A stretch of DNA of 64,000 nt from Pristionchus mayeri (taxonomy: Eukaryota; Nematoda; Chromadorea; Rhabditida; Neodiplogasteridae). Shown here piece by piece: positions 45,912 to 57,255 of the stretch (position 1 is its first letter; every line of letters starts with the position of its first letter). The position numbers and the translations under genes were made by a program. Below the pieces are notes generated by a model. That model was given only the letters and a program-made list of their open reading frames with translations. It was not told the DNA's origin and did no database searches. The stretch covers positions 14,672,464 through 14,736,463 of the forward strand of contig BTRK01000003.1 of the NCBI GenBank assembly GCA_036245805.1. The letters are read 5' to 3'.

Positions 45912-48900
45912 ATGCAACGCACGATTCCCCGTCTTAATGAGCTCAGATTGTGCACAAATGTGGTTAGTTTCGAGCGCTTTTCATGCGGGGAGGGATTGGT
46001 AAAGAACTGTAGAGATGATTATTCGATTACAGGTCTCATCTGGAGCTGAGCTGCCCGATTTCACGCATCTGATCGATGGCAATAAGAATGACAAAGGTGA
46101 GAGAGCGAGAGGTCGCTACAATTACGTCCTTAAGCAAAGAATTTAAATCGAAAAGTGAACTTGTGTTGTAGTAAAAATTGGCTAGAAATCGCGGGGATAG
46201 TAGGTTAGTTACTTTTCTCGGTCCCTTCTTCTCCGCGGAAAATTCATCACTGCAATAAAATTCAGTGAGTTTAGGGTTCCATGCTTAAGGGGTTTAGGAG
46301 TAGATGCAATCGGTATGTCGATCAGAATTTTTTTCCTAGGAAATGACAATGAAAACAACTTCCCTTCTTTTGGAAGATGCTGTCACCACGGGTAAAATAT
46401 TTTTAAAAAACTGCTTTAAACATTGAGTGTTTTCTTTCTTCTCGAAAGTTGCTGATATCCCCATTTATTCTTCATATTTCACTTTGCAGTTCCAAACCCT
46501 CCGACTCCTCTGGTACATCCCATGCCCTTCCCCACTGGCAGTCGTCCTCCCTTCTCATCCGCCATGGGTCCCGTCCACTCTCGCTCCTTTTCCACTAGTG
46601 CTCCTCAATCGCAGCCAGTCGACTTTCACAACTACGGTTTGTATTTATTATTTAGCTATCAAAATATGTTATAAATGACTGAATTTACTGCCTTTCGGCC
46701 ATTTGATTTCTAGAAATTGGTCATCATTTTCACTTTTCTCATTCCCATAGGAGGTTATGAAAGAATAGTTTGTGCAAAAAAGAGTTGAGAAGATGGAAGC
46801 CGTCTCCTATTTGCCTGCAGTATATTCTCTACTCACATCTCTCTTACATTATCTTGCTTTCAGGAATCTTTCATCATCCTTCTTTTTCTCTTCAATCGGG
46901 ATTGGGCTTGGCCACTCCCACTCTGGATGCAGCACTCAACGTCGGGAGGATTGTGAGGGACGCTCTCACAGCGAATCGACTATTCCACAGACACTGGGAG
47001 GAGAAGTGGATGATGCCCCAAGCAGTGAGTCATTCTTTATTTTTTGAAATATGACGTGGACAATAGAGGATGGCTCTTGTTCAGACACACCCAGCATGCC
47101 CTGCATATATCAATCCCTATTCCGCTCCGTTCCGTATCTGCACCTACAATGTGCTATGCCAGAAGACCATATCGGCCACTGCACACCTCTACAATCACAC
47201 CAGGCGAGTCTCCTTATTCAGGCATTATGTCGGATGAGAAATATGACGTCCTGCCGCCTTTGATATATCAAAGAAGGCATGACGTTATAGATCTCATCCG
47301 ACGTTGATCCCGTATTCAACTACAACCGGTACTCACCCTCTCCACCTCCCCCAAATCATGATCGATCTCTTTTTTCAGATTCCAGCCGCGCGTGCTTGAA
47401 TGGTCTCATCGATGGCCACTCATTCAGAGGGATCTGATGTGAGTTACAGTAGCCAGTAGTTGAGGTGGATTACAGTAATCTGCTCCTTCGATAAGCTGAA
47501 ACTCGATTATGTTTAGAGAGCTCAACGCGGACGTGTTCGGACTGCAAGAGATACAAGACACGCACTTTACACAATTCTACGAGCCATTCATGAGATCAAG
47601 TAAGTGAGGGAAGCGCTGTGCACGACGAGTAGTATTCCCAAACGTCGCCAAGCAAACATTTGCATTGCAGTAGGCTACAGCTGCTTCTATCTTCGTAAAT
47701 CGGAAACACCTCACTCGGATGGATTGGGTCTCTTCGTCAGGACCAATCGATTCAGGGTAAGGGAGGAGTACGGTATAGGGGACGGATGAGCGATGATTAT
47801 ATCGATTTATGGCTATTTAAGATCACTGCAATGAGGACGGTCGACTTTCTCATCCCTGGCGACACGGTGTTGAACCGGGGAAATGTCGGTGAGTGAGATA
47901 GAAAACAAAATTGATATAAACTTGAATCAGTTTGGTCACATTTTCTGATTTATGGAAACATTGGCTGAATTGGGCAATTGGACTTTCCTCATGTTACACA
48001 CTCTCTCACCGGTTAGAGACAGCGAGAGAGCATTAATTTGGAGAGAGTCAGACAATTACTCGTTATATGCCTTCGTTTTTCATTCTCTCCATTACAGCGC
48101 AGATCTTTCGTCTGGAGTGTCAGTGGACTGGCGCCCCTCTCATCATCACCAACACGCACATCCTGTTCAATGAGAAGAGAGGAGACACCAAACTGGCGCA
48201 GATCGCCCTTCTCATGGCAAACATCCACGCTGTCAGTTCTGTTTTTTTTGATTCCGCACAAGAAAATAGCCACTTTACCTGAAATCCAATGTAGTCGGGG
48301 ACCGGTAATCACCATTGAAACCAAAGTCTTAGCCCCTAACTAGGGGGGAGGGGTGGCTGGAAGTAACGGACATGACATAGAACATGAATTAAAAAGTACT
48401 GGATCCACTATAGTGTCTACTCTGTTAGGTTAGAGAGCGACTGCTTGGTTCTCAATAAACGTATTGGTTGCAGATTCGACAAGATGACGAGCCTGTTGTC
48501 TGTTTGGGAGATTGGAATCTCGAGCCCATGAGTGATCTGTACAACTACATCACGAATGGAAGGTGCGCATTGATTCAAAAATTAGGGATGATTAATTACA
48601 CTAGTTCGGATGAGAACCGTCGACTGACTGAGAGCCTGAAAAAATATCTTTCCCCAGTTTTCGCTGAATCGTGTCGGTTTGACAGTATGTGAAGATATTG
48701 TGAAAATACTGCAAAAAAGCACCTTTTGGTTTTCTTCCGAAAGACTATCATAGATCAGCCCACTAGTGCCGGAGAGAGTGATAGAGGGGCAGTGTTGATG
48801 ATACGATTGCAGTCTGGACGCATCTCGCTTCGTGCCTCGATATGGTAGTGGACAGTTGAAGAAGGTCAGCATACCTTCCACAATTTGTATTTGCATATCT

Positions 48901-49893
48901 GTAAACTTACGTACAATCTTTTACCATTAGTATGTTGGTAATCAAAGTCAGATAATTAGGTCACTTGGGTTGGCGTCGGGCCATTATGAGTACGGGTTAC
49001 GGTAGATCATCAGGTAGGTAAAGGGGGAGGAGCTTCAAGCATATTTGCATATTTGAGGGTCGCAACTTCAATGGTGCTCCGATGGGAGAGATGCCGATGG
49101 AAACTCATCTGATGACGATGATGGCACGAGATGGGGTGCTCCACCCCAATGAAGGTAGGTCACATCCATTATCTATGAGATCTATATACCAACCGGTTCA
49201 GGCTCCTTGCTACAATCACTGCAGCGTTCGTCCCCTTCCACTTTCAGCCATCAAATCCCCCTTACTTGCACCTACACAACCTATAGGGTAAGAACGATGA
49301 GAATACGGTGGAATTAACATTATCTTATTGATTGCATTTAGGAACCGCACGTGAGTGCCTTCCACAAGTCCGTTGGCAATCCTGACTTCATATTCTACAG
49401 CACTGCAGGGAGAGGCGAGGTACGAGAATTTTATTAATGAGAAAGTATCAACCAGTATTCGTGTAACGTATTTTCCAAAAATGAACCGATTGCTGCACAA
49501 TCAGACTTGTTTACATGTTGTAAATCGACTTGAGCTAAGGGGGAGGCACACAAGTTGCACACATACTTGTTCTAAACTTGTGCGACTGCACCCTAGCGCA
49601 TTGCGAAATAACAGTAGGGGAGGATAACGAGCTCGTTACGCCTCCCGACCCCGGATTGCGAAATATGAGAAGGGAGAGAATAATGAGCTCGTAACCTCCC
49701 CTGGCATTGCCAACCCTACTGCACCCGATGCGTATAAAGTTGACAATTACAGGGTGAGAGTCGTCGACTTCGACTGATTCGTCGACTGGCAGTTCCTGCA
49801 GAAGCGAATATCCGCCAACTGGAGCCATGGCCGAACCACTACGTTCCCTCTGATCATATCCCCCTTTTGGCAGAATTCTATCTCTCCAAGTGA
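45912..49893 (+). CDS. ANGEL / CCR4-type EEP nuclease-phosphatase, left-arm copy
   Basis: Exons: 45912-45962, 46033-46096, 46340-46391 (boundary uncertain by phase), 46490-46636, 46864-47024, 47085-47203, 47379-47438, 47517-47599, 47671-47756, 47822-47888, 48098-48231, 48474-48562, 49033-49154 (weak acceptor), 49202-49287, 49342-49419, 49753-49893. A Pro/Ser-rich N-terminal region precedes an endonuclease/exonuclease/phosphatase domain: ICTYNVLCQKT, ADVFGLQEIQDTHF with the Mg-binding Glu, TNTHILFNEKRGDTKLAQ, LGDWNLEPMSDLY, NPDFIFYST and PSDHIPLLAEF with the catalytic Asp-His. The TNTHILFNxxRGDxKL block is typical of ANGEL proteins. Family members act on RNA 3' ends; vertebrate ANGEL2 removes 2',3'-cyclic phosphates. 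Catalytic residues look complete. Confidence 0.92.
47204..47378 (+). other. GC-AG intron of the ANGEL gene, with a palindromic MITE inside
   Basis: The exon ending YNHT(R) is followed by GCGAGT. Joining here to the TTTTTCAG acceptor at 47378 gives the phase needed for FQPRVLEWSHRWP. A MITE (47229-47303) fills almost half of this intron. Confidence 0.65.
47229..47303. mobile_element. 75-bp palindromic MITE, complete copy
   Basis: Starts GTCGGATGAGAAATATGACG and ends with its inverse, centred on TTTGATATATCAAA. It is the most complete member of the family also seen before M16 exon 5, before the M16 start codon and near M16 exon 14. The mirror copy is at 61792-61866. Confidence 0.8.
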
Positions 49894-51839
49894 ATTTACA
49901 ACTCTTTCCATATTCATATTCAGTTGCATACTCGAGTGTACATAATTGCGATATAGCAATCATCTTTCTCCTCAAATTTCGCAATATGCGAAGGGAAGGA
50001 GTTCCGATATCTGTGGCGAATATCCAACTATTGTACGCGATATCACGCTTCTCCTTGTTCACGACACTCTCTAGTCAGTCGAACAGTCGAGAGAGTGTGC
50101 AGAATGAAGATAGCGGGGCATCGTTTGTCAAACTATTAGACAGTAACTAGTACTTACTCGTTTGATTAGCATTCTAGTTAGCAACTTTTAGAGGAAGCTG
50201 TAAATTATTTTTTCTATCCCTATAGCTACGACTATTTGGGCCACACGTCATATATTCGTGTACAACTGGTCTCCGCATTTTGGATTGAACTCGCTTTAAT
50301 ATTACATAGGCGGGAACGAATACAATTCATTAATGTCAATGTTTGTAAATTTGAGAAGTGCTTCAATAAATATTTTGTTTTTTTGTGTGTGTCGAGTCTT
50401 CACACTCCAAATGAAAGATAAGGCCTCTCTCTCGAGAATCGGGACAAATCGGCATTTTCATTTGACATTTACAATTTTGAAAATATTGATAATTACGTTT
50501 CCATTTAGTACTTGACTCGGACAAGCTAAAACTGATTTATCATATTTTTAGAATGCAGCTCCTGCAGACTGCTGCAAAATTAAGAACTACGTCACTGAAG
50601 TATTGATAATCTAATGTCTTTCGAAAATGTAAGTGATGTAGGGGCGAGAGATATCTCACATTCCGTTGATTTCATCGCGGAAGGCATGAATCAGCACTGA
50701 CAATCTATTTCTTCTCTACTTTCCTGTTTTTTCCTGTTTTCTCTCTTTTTATAGCTGTGTAATGCCCAATCGATGCGTATTTGAATTGATCTGCTTTCAT
50801 GTTTCGTTCTCAATGTTCTGCTTTTGCGCATTTAACATATTACAGAAGTCTATGTCTTCTCGTCCAGAAGCGTCAGTCTGAGGGAAAATATAAATGTTCT
50901 TTTTCCTGAAATTATTTCCTTCCGACAAGTACCAAGGAGGTGAGTGAGATTCAATTCATTCAATTAATGTATCATCATGTATTATTCGAACAGGCAATGA
51001 AAGATACGGCAATTCAGTTTTCATTATTTTCAGATTATTTGTGCGCACACAAGTTCAGTCGTAGTTTCAGACCGATTTGCCATTGCAAACAGCAGCTAAT
51101 ACACCATATCCATTCTTCCTTGAGAACGAAGATCTCATGGAGTACGGGAATTCTCCGATGCAATTGACACTCGGGGGAATGAAAACCCATCGTAGCGAGT
51201 ACACGAAGTGAACTGCCTATTTGACGTGTGGATGGGTTGGATGGAGTGTATTCCCTGTAGTCCCTTCTCTTTTTCCCTGAAGAAAGTCACATATTGCCCC
51301 ATGTTGCCCAATGTATTGTATGTATTGTATGGACATAAGTTGTCAAGATAATCTTACCGTTGGAACCACACGGATGCTTGCGGGTTCATTAATGTAATTT
51401 TGAATGTTGACATCTGCAATATCATGTTCAGTAACCTACATAAAGTATCAAATTGCGTAGTGGTTCATAGAGGCAATAATCAGTTCACGGAAATTGAACA
51501 ATTATGCTTGTTGCTATTTCTGACCTATCAGCAAATGTACAGACATAACTCTTTTTGTAATGTAAATTCAGGAGAGACACATATACAATCGTTGAATTCA
51601 TCCCGGAGTGAGCACTGACAGCCACATTTTCCTTCTTCTTTTCCCATGTCCTCTCTTTTTATTCCTCCTTCGATGCTTCCTTGAATCGATAAACCAGATT
51701 CGGTCGCAATTTTCAATAGTCAACATCCCATTCACGCTTTAAAATACTTCCGTAGAACTACGTGAAACTACGTGACATAATACAACGCCATGTGCTCATT
51801 CTGATTAGTCGAATCCGTCGATGAGTGATGCAAACTGAA
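49894..51839. other. 3' flank of the ANGEL gene, left arm
   Basis: Contains a TATTGCGAAATT(T/C)-core MITE fragment at about 49955-50010, the CTCTCTC hairpin at 50048-50136 and an EVYVFSS exon-like relic at 50846. Nothing else is recognised. The same content is mirrored at 57256-59201. Confidence 0.5.
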
Positions 51840-52350
51840 CGCATTTTAGTGTTCAAAGAAAGTTCAGCGAGAGAATTTTCCAAAAGTGCAGGCTCCCTCG
51901 GACCGACTACACCAATCGACTGCACACCCTCGGCCTCGCCTCCCTCGAGAGCCGTAGAGGGCTCATCGATTTGTGTTGTACTTATAAAATTGTGCATAGC
52001 GAATTAGAGATAGCAGACGATAATTTTTTCCTTCGTCCTTCTAGTAGTAGACTTTCCCGCCGTAATTGTATCCAGTTAAAAAAGCACCGCTTTAATAGAA
52101 AATCTCTAGATAATTTCATTTGTAATCGTGTAGTCAATAGGTGGAACTCCCTTTCCAATAGTATTATACTGTCAAGTAGCGTCAAGACTTTTCGTAAAAA
52201 GCTATAAATATTTCCGCTTTTTGCATCATATCCCTTTGTCGCTTAGTTGTGACATCGTATATCATGTTTTCACGTTGTCTAAGTAAGTCATAATCCTTCC
52301 AAGTCCCAAATAACATGATAAATTATTATTATTATTATTATTATTATTTT
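51840..52350 (+). mobile_element. CR1-like 3' end with (TTA)n tail, left arm
   Basis: The last part of a CR1-type open reading frame: LASLESRRGLIDLCCTYKIV, FLRPSSSRLSRRNC, NRVVNRWNSLSNSI, then FRKKL and a stop at 52205-52207, in two frames. A run of TTA units at about 52321-52350 is the expected kind of 3' terminus. All of the reverse transcriptase is gone. Confidence 0.8.
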
Positions 52351-52780
52351 TCGAAGCTGATCGCAGGATTTGTGCTGAAGCGATGGATCTATTGCATACC
52401 AAGCATTCCATAGATACATTTCAGATTATCGCAAACCTGAAGATGAATGAGAGGCAACCGAAGAGGTGTCCTTGCCTGCCCTTTGTGCGAATTGCGAATT
52501 TCATGCAGGAAATTCGGCTACTGGGCTAAACGATCAAAGCGGTAGTTGGAATACATCCATGATGAGAGATTGTATAATCTATTTTGATCATAAATTCTGT
52601 ACTTGTACATGATTGATGTAAATGATATGGAAATTTTTTTTAGCTTTTTGGAATCGCGAGTGATATCATATTTGAAGAAAGGCATGCATACTTCCATAAT
52701 ATACTCGTATTCGTTATAGAAATGCTGATAAAGATATAGATATCAAGAGGCAGACCGACACTTTACTATTCTTTCGATTA

Positions 52781-53095
52781 ACAAGGAATGATCGCGACTG
52801 TAGGTTGGAGTTTTTGAACGAGACCTATCGCGATCGAAAGAGGATCAAATTCTAAAAACTTTTACGTTTTTAATATCTGCTAAACGCCTCTGTGGAAGTT
52901 TGGGTGGTAGTGGAATTTCTGAACATAGCCTCGGAAATGAACGGTTTTAGATCTCTCCCCACTATGAGCCCAGGTATACCCAGTGGCGTTTAGCGGATAT
53001 GAAAGAAGTTCTTAGAATTTGATCCTCTTTCGATCGCGCTAGGTCTCGTTCAAAAACTCCAACCTCTACCTCCTACCCTCTCTGTCATTCCTTGT
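52781..53095. mobile_element. Inverted-repeat MITE, left arm
   Basis: Ends ACAAGGAATG and CATTCCTTGT. The main arms are AGGTTGGAGTTTTTGAACGA ... GATCGAAAGAGGATCAAATT and their inverse, around a short non-repeated middle with a GCGTTTAGC(A/G)GAT inverted pair. No coding capacity; target duplication unclear. Confidence 0.8.
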
Positions 53096-53699
53096 AAACT
53101 CGCCATACTAAACGAGTGAGCCATCTCTCACCCCCTTCTCTCTCCCCTCTCTTCCTCTAGTTTTATTTCACAAGGCAGGGAGAAGAGGGATTCCTCCATA
53201 TCCACTCGAAGTACTATTCGAATGTGCAATGAAAAGAGTTGTATGTTGGCAGCCCTCTTCCGATGTCGTATAGAGACAAATCGCAAAGGGAACACTTTGA
53301 GCCAATTGAATAATCGGTCGAAAAAATGATAAAAAACTAGAAAATGAACGAGGAAGGCACATTATTCGCACCTTGTACTGGAGAAATAACTGAATTGCTA
53401 AACAAACTAGGGGGATGAATGTAACAAATAACTCACGTGACATATCTTCCAACAATCAATCAATTTGTGTGTTGATTGCTCCCCGAGGAGAATTGTTATT
53501 CGATTGCTCTTAGCAATACACAGCGATGAGTCGGGGGAGAGCCACTAGTTGCTCTCTTTCTTCCCCATCCAGCCTCTTTCTCTCACATTGCTGACGAATG
53601 GAAATTCTGAGAGAATTTCTAATCCTTGAACAAGTTATTCGTTATGAATTGTGGTATTATTAGAGATGAAATGTTTTCAGAATTGCTTTCCTCTTCTTA

Positions 53700-54609
53700 T
53701 TGGGGTGTCCGGAAAGTTCGTATAATGCTTCGGAAAAAAGTTAGTTTGCGATCAAATGCAGTGATTGCGCAATCTGTTTGTCAACAATGTATTGCATCAT
53801 TCTGACGTTGAGTAGTGAGAGGATTTAATCAGTCTCCTAGTTGCTACATTGATTCTTGTGATGGACTCCCATCTCTACCTCCGAGCAGTTTTACTTCATT
53901 ACTACCGTCTTGGCCGATCCGTGAAGGAGGCCCACTCTGCCCTGGCCCAGTCGAAAGGAGCTGACGCCCCCTCCATACCCTTCTGCTATAAGTGGTTTTC
54001 CCGCTTCAAGAAAGGGGAGTTTGGTCTCGATGATCAACCCCGCTCTGGACGCCCTCCCTCCCTCGATCAGCCTCTCGTTCTCCGCACACTGAAGCGCAAG
54101 CCCATGGCCAGTGTGCGTGAGTTGAAGAAGGATACTGGTACTCCCAGATCAACGGTGTCCGATATCCTCCATCGATCTGGGAAGAAGCCGAAACTCCCAC
54201 AAGTGATTCCCCATTACCTCGCTACAGATGAGAAGTGGATCACGTACGATAACCCTGTGAGGAGACTGCAATGGGTGGATGCAGATGAGAAGCCCACGCC
54301 GTCCCGAAGAATTAAGAGCACGGAAAGAAGGAACTCCTCTGCTTCTTCTTCTCAGTGCTCGGTCCCATCTACTGGGAGATCCATGCCCCTGGCACCAGTA
54401 TCAATGCCGACCTCTTCTCTGAACAACTGCAAGATGTCGCGATCAGAGTTCCTCCCAGACTCCTGAACCAGGGCAAAATTCTTCTTCTGATGGACAATGC
54501 TCGCCCACATCGAGCGAAGATGACCCAGAAGAAAATGGACGAGCTGAAGATCGAGAGGATTCCCCATCCACCGTATTCCCCGGATCTCTCCCCATGCGAC
54601 CACTGCTTC
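53700..54609 (+). mobile_element. mariner element 3, 3' half missing at palindrome centre
   Basis: Starts after TA (53698-53699) with TTGGGGTGTCCGGAAAGTTC, a mariner-like terminus. The transposase starts at 53861 (MDSHLYLRAVLLHYYRLGR), with WFSRFKKGEFGLDDQPRSGR and TDEKWITYDN. About 60 residues expected between DILHRSGKK and TDEKW are absent, so there is an internal deletion. A frame change near 54360 leads on through LLMDNARPH and PPYSPDLSPCDHCF inside the palindrome spacer, then the sequence turns into the inverted arm. The 3' part and right terminal repeat do not exist in this assembly. Confidence 0.9.
54486..54609. other. 124-bp unique spacer of the giant palindrome
   Basis: The only sequence in the palindrome present once. 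It encodes the second and third catalytic motifs of the + strand mariner transposase. The left junction reads CAAAATTCTTCT|TCTGATGG and the right one CTGCTTC|AGAAGAATTTTG. AGAAGAA at the right turn is also present around the left turn, so a short microhomology is available there. Confidence 0.95.
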
Positions 54610-55395
54610 AGAAGAATTTTGCCCTGGTTCAGGAGTCTGGGAGGAACTCTGATCGCGACATCTTGCAGTTGTTCAGAGAAGAGGTCGGCATTGATACTGG
54701 TGCCAGGGGCATGGATCTCCCAGTAGATGGGACCGAGCACTGAGAAGAAGAAGCAGAGGAGTTCCTTCTTTCCGTGCTCTTAATTCTTCGGGACGGCGTG
54801 GGCTTCTCATCTGCATCCACCCATTGCAGTCTCCTCACAGGGTTATCGTACGTGATCCACTTCTCATCTGTAGCGAGGTAATGGGGAATCACTTGTGGGA
54901 GTTTCGGCTTCTTCCCAGATCGATGGAGGATATCGGACACCGTTGATCTGGGAGTACCAGTATCCTTCTTCAACTCACGCACACTGGCCATGGGCTTGCG
55001 CTTCAGTGTGCGGAGAACGAGAGGCTGATCGAGGGAGGGAGGGCGTCCAGAGCGGGGTTGATCATCGAGACCAAACTCCCCTTTCTTGAAGCGGGAAAAC
55101 CACTTATAGCAGAAGGGTATGGAGGGGGCGTCAGCTCCTTTCGACTGGGCCAGGGCAGAGTGGGCCTCCTTCACGGATCGGCCAAGACGGTAGTAATGAA
55201 GTAAAACTGCTCGGAGGTAGAGATGGGAGTCCATCACAAGAATCAATGTAGCAACTAGGAGACTGATTAAATCCTCTCACTACTCAACGTCAGAATGATG
55301 CAATACATTGTTGACAAACAGATTGCGCAATCACTGCATTTGATCGCAAACTAACTTTTTTCCGAAGCATTATACGAACTTTCCGGACACCCCAA
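54610..55395 (-). mobile_element. Mirror copy of the truncated mariner 3
   Basis: Inverse of 53700-54485. Its transposase frame (55234 to 54629) is identical to the left one up to the turn-around. Beyond that, the - strand frame runs into the inverse of the spacer and has no catalytic motifs after TDEKW, so this copy lacks even the motifs in the spacer. Confidence 0.9.
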
Positions 55396-55999
55396 TAAGA
55401 AGAGGAAAGCAATTCTGAAAACATTTCATCTCTAATAATACCACAATTCATAACGAATAACTTGTTCAAGGATTAGAAATTCTCTCAGAATTTCCATTCG
55501 TCAGCAATGTGAGAGAAAGAGGCTGGATGGGGAAGAAAGAGAGCAACTAGTGGCTCTCCCCCGACTCATCGCTGTGTATTGCTAAGAGCAATCGAATAAC
55601 AATTCTCCTCGGGGAGCAATCAACACACAAATTGATTGATTGTTGGAAGATATGTCACGTGAGTTATTTGTTACATTCATCCCCCTAGTTTGTTTAGCAA
55701 TTCAGTTATTTCTCCAGTACAAGGTGCGAATAATGTGCCTTCCTCGTTCATTTTCTAGTTTTTTATCATTTTTTCGACCGATTATTCAATTGGCTCAAAG
55801 TGTTCCCTTTGCGATTTGTCTCTATACGACATCGGAAGAGGGCTGCCAACATACAACTCTTTTCATTGCACATTCGAATAGTACTTCGAGTGGATATGGA
55901 GGAATCCCTCTTCTCCCTGCCTTGTGAAATAAAACTAGAGGAAGAGAGGGGAGAGAGAAGGGGGTGAGAGATGGCTCACTCGTTTAGTATGGCGAGTTT

Positions 56000-56314
56000 A
56001 CAAGGAATGACAGAGAGGGTAGGAGGTAGAGGTTGGAGTTTTTGAACGAGACCTAGCGCGATCGAAAGAGGATCAAATTCTAAGAACTTCTTTCATATCC
56101 GCTAAACGCCACTGGGTATACCTGGGCTCATAGTGGGGAGAGATCTAAAACCGTTCATTTCCGAGGCTATGTTCAGAAATTCCACTACCACCCAAACTTC
56201 CACAGAGGCGTTTAGCAGATATTAAAAACGTAAAAGTTTTTAGAATTTGATCCTCTTTCGATCGCGATAGGTCTCGTTCAAAAACTCCAACCTACAGTCG
56301 CGATCATTCCTTGT
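56000..56314. mobile_element. Mirror copy of the inverted-repeat MITE
   Basis: Counterpart of 52781-53095 in the right arm, identical in the stretches compared. Confidence 0.8.
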
Positions 56315-56744
56315 TAATCGAAAGAATAGTAAAGTGTCGGTCTGCCTCTTGATATCTATATCTTTATCAGCATTTCTATAACGAATACGAGTATATTATG
56401 GAAGTATGCATGCCTTTCTTCAAATATGATATCACTCGCGATTCCAAAAAGCTAAAAAAAATTTCCATATCATTTACATCAATCATGTACAAGTACAGAA
56501 TTTATGATCAAAATAGATTATACAATCTCTCATCATGGATGTATTCCAACTACCGCTTTGATCGTTTAGCCCAGTAGCCGAATTTCCTGCATGAAATTCG
56601 CAATTCGCACAAAGGGCAGGCAAGGACACCTCTTCGGTTGCCTCTCATTCATCTTCAGGTTTGCGATAATCTGAAATGTATCTATGGAATGCTTGGTATG
56701 CAATAGATCCATCGCTTCAGCACAAATCCTGCGATCAGCTTCGA

Positions 56745-57255
56745 AAAATAATAATAATAATAATAATAATAATTTATCATGTTATTTGGGACTTGGAAGG
56801 ATTATGACTTACTTAGACAACGTGAAAACATGATATACGATGTCACAACTAAGCGACAAAGGGATATGATGCAAAAAGCGGAAATATTTATAGCTTTTTA
56901 CGAAAAGTCTTGACGCTACTTGACAGTATAATACTATTGGAAAGGGAGTTCCACCTATTGACTACACGATTACAAATGAAATTATCTAGAGATTTTCTAT
57001 TAAAGCGGTGCTTTTTTAACTGGATACAATTACGGCGGGAAAGTCTACTACTAGAAGGACGAAGGAAAAAATTATCGTCTGCTATCTCTAATTCGCTATG
57101 CACAATTTTATAAGTACAACACAAATCGATGAGCCCTCTACGGCTCTCGAGGGAGGCGAGGCCGAGGGTGTGCAGTCGATTGGTGTAGTCGGTCCGAGGG
57201 AGCCTGCACTTTTGGAAAATTCTCTCGCTGAACTTTCTTTGAACACTAAAATGCG
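56745..57255 (-). mobile_element. Mirror copy of the CR1-like 3' end
   Basis: Counterpart of 51840-52350 on the - strand, with the AAT-unit tail at about 56745-56775. Confidence 0.8.

Larger units (their letters stand above)
45095..54485 (+). repeat. Left arm of giant inverted repeat
   Basis: Every feature here has an exact counterpart at position 109095 minus its coordinate. The arm holds 0.8 kb of flank, the ANGEL gene, small MITEs, a CR1 relic and the 5' part of a mariner. Wherever I compared the two arms directly they were identical, and their open reading frames are identical. At 54486 the symmetry stops abruptly. Confidence 0.95.

Noticed and set aside
53849..54466. Treating the two mariner frames in the palindrome as two separate active elements
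   Set aside because: They are the same truncated sequence inverted around one spacer; neither has a right terminus or a complete transposase.
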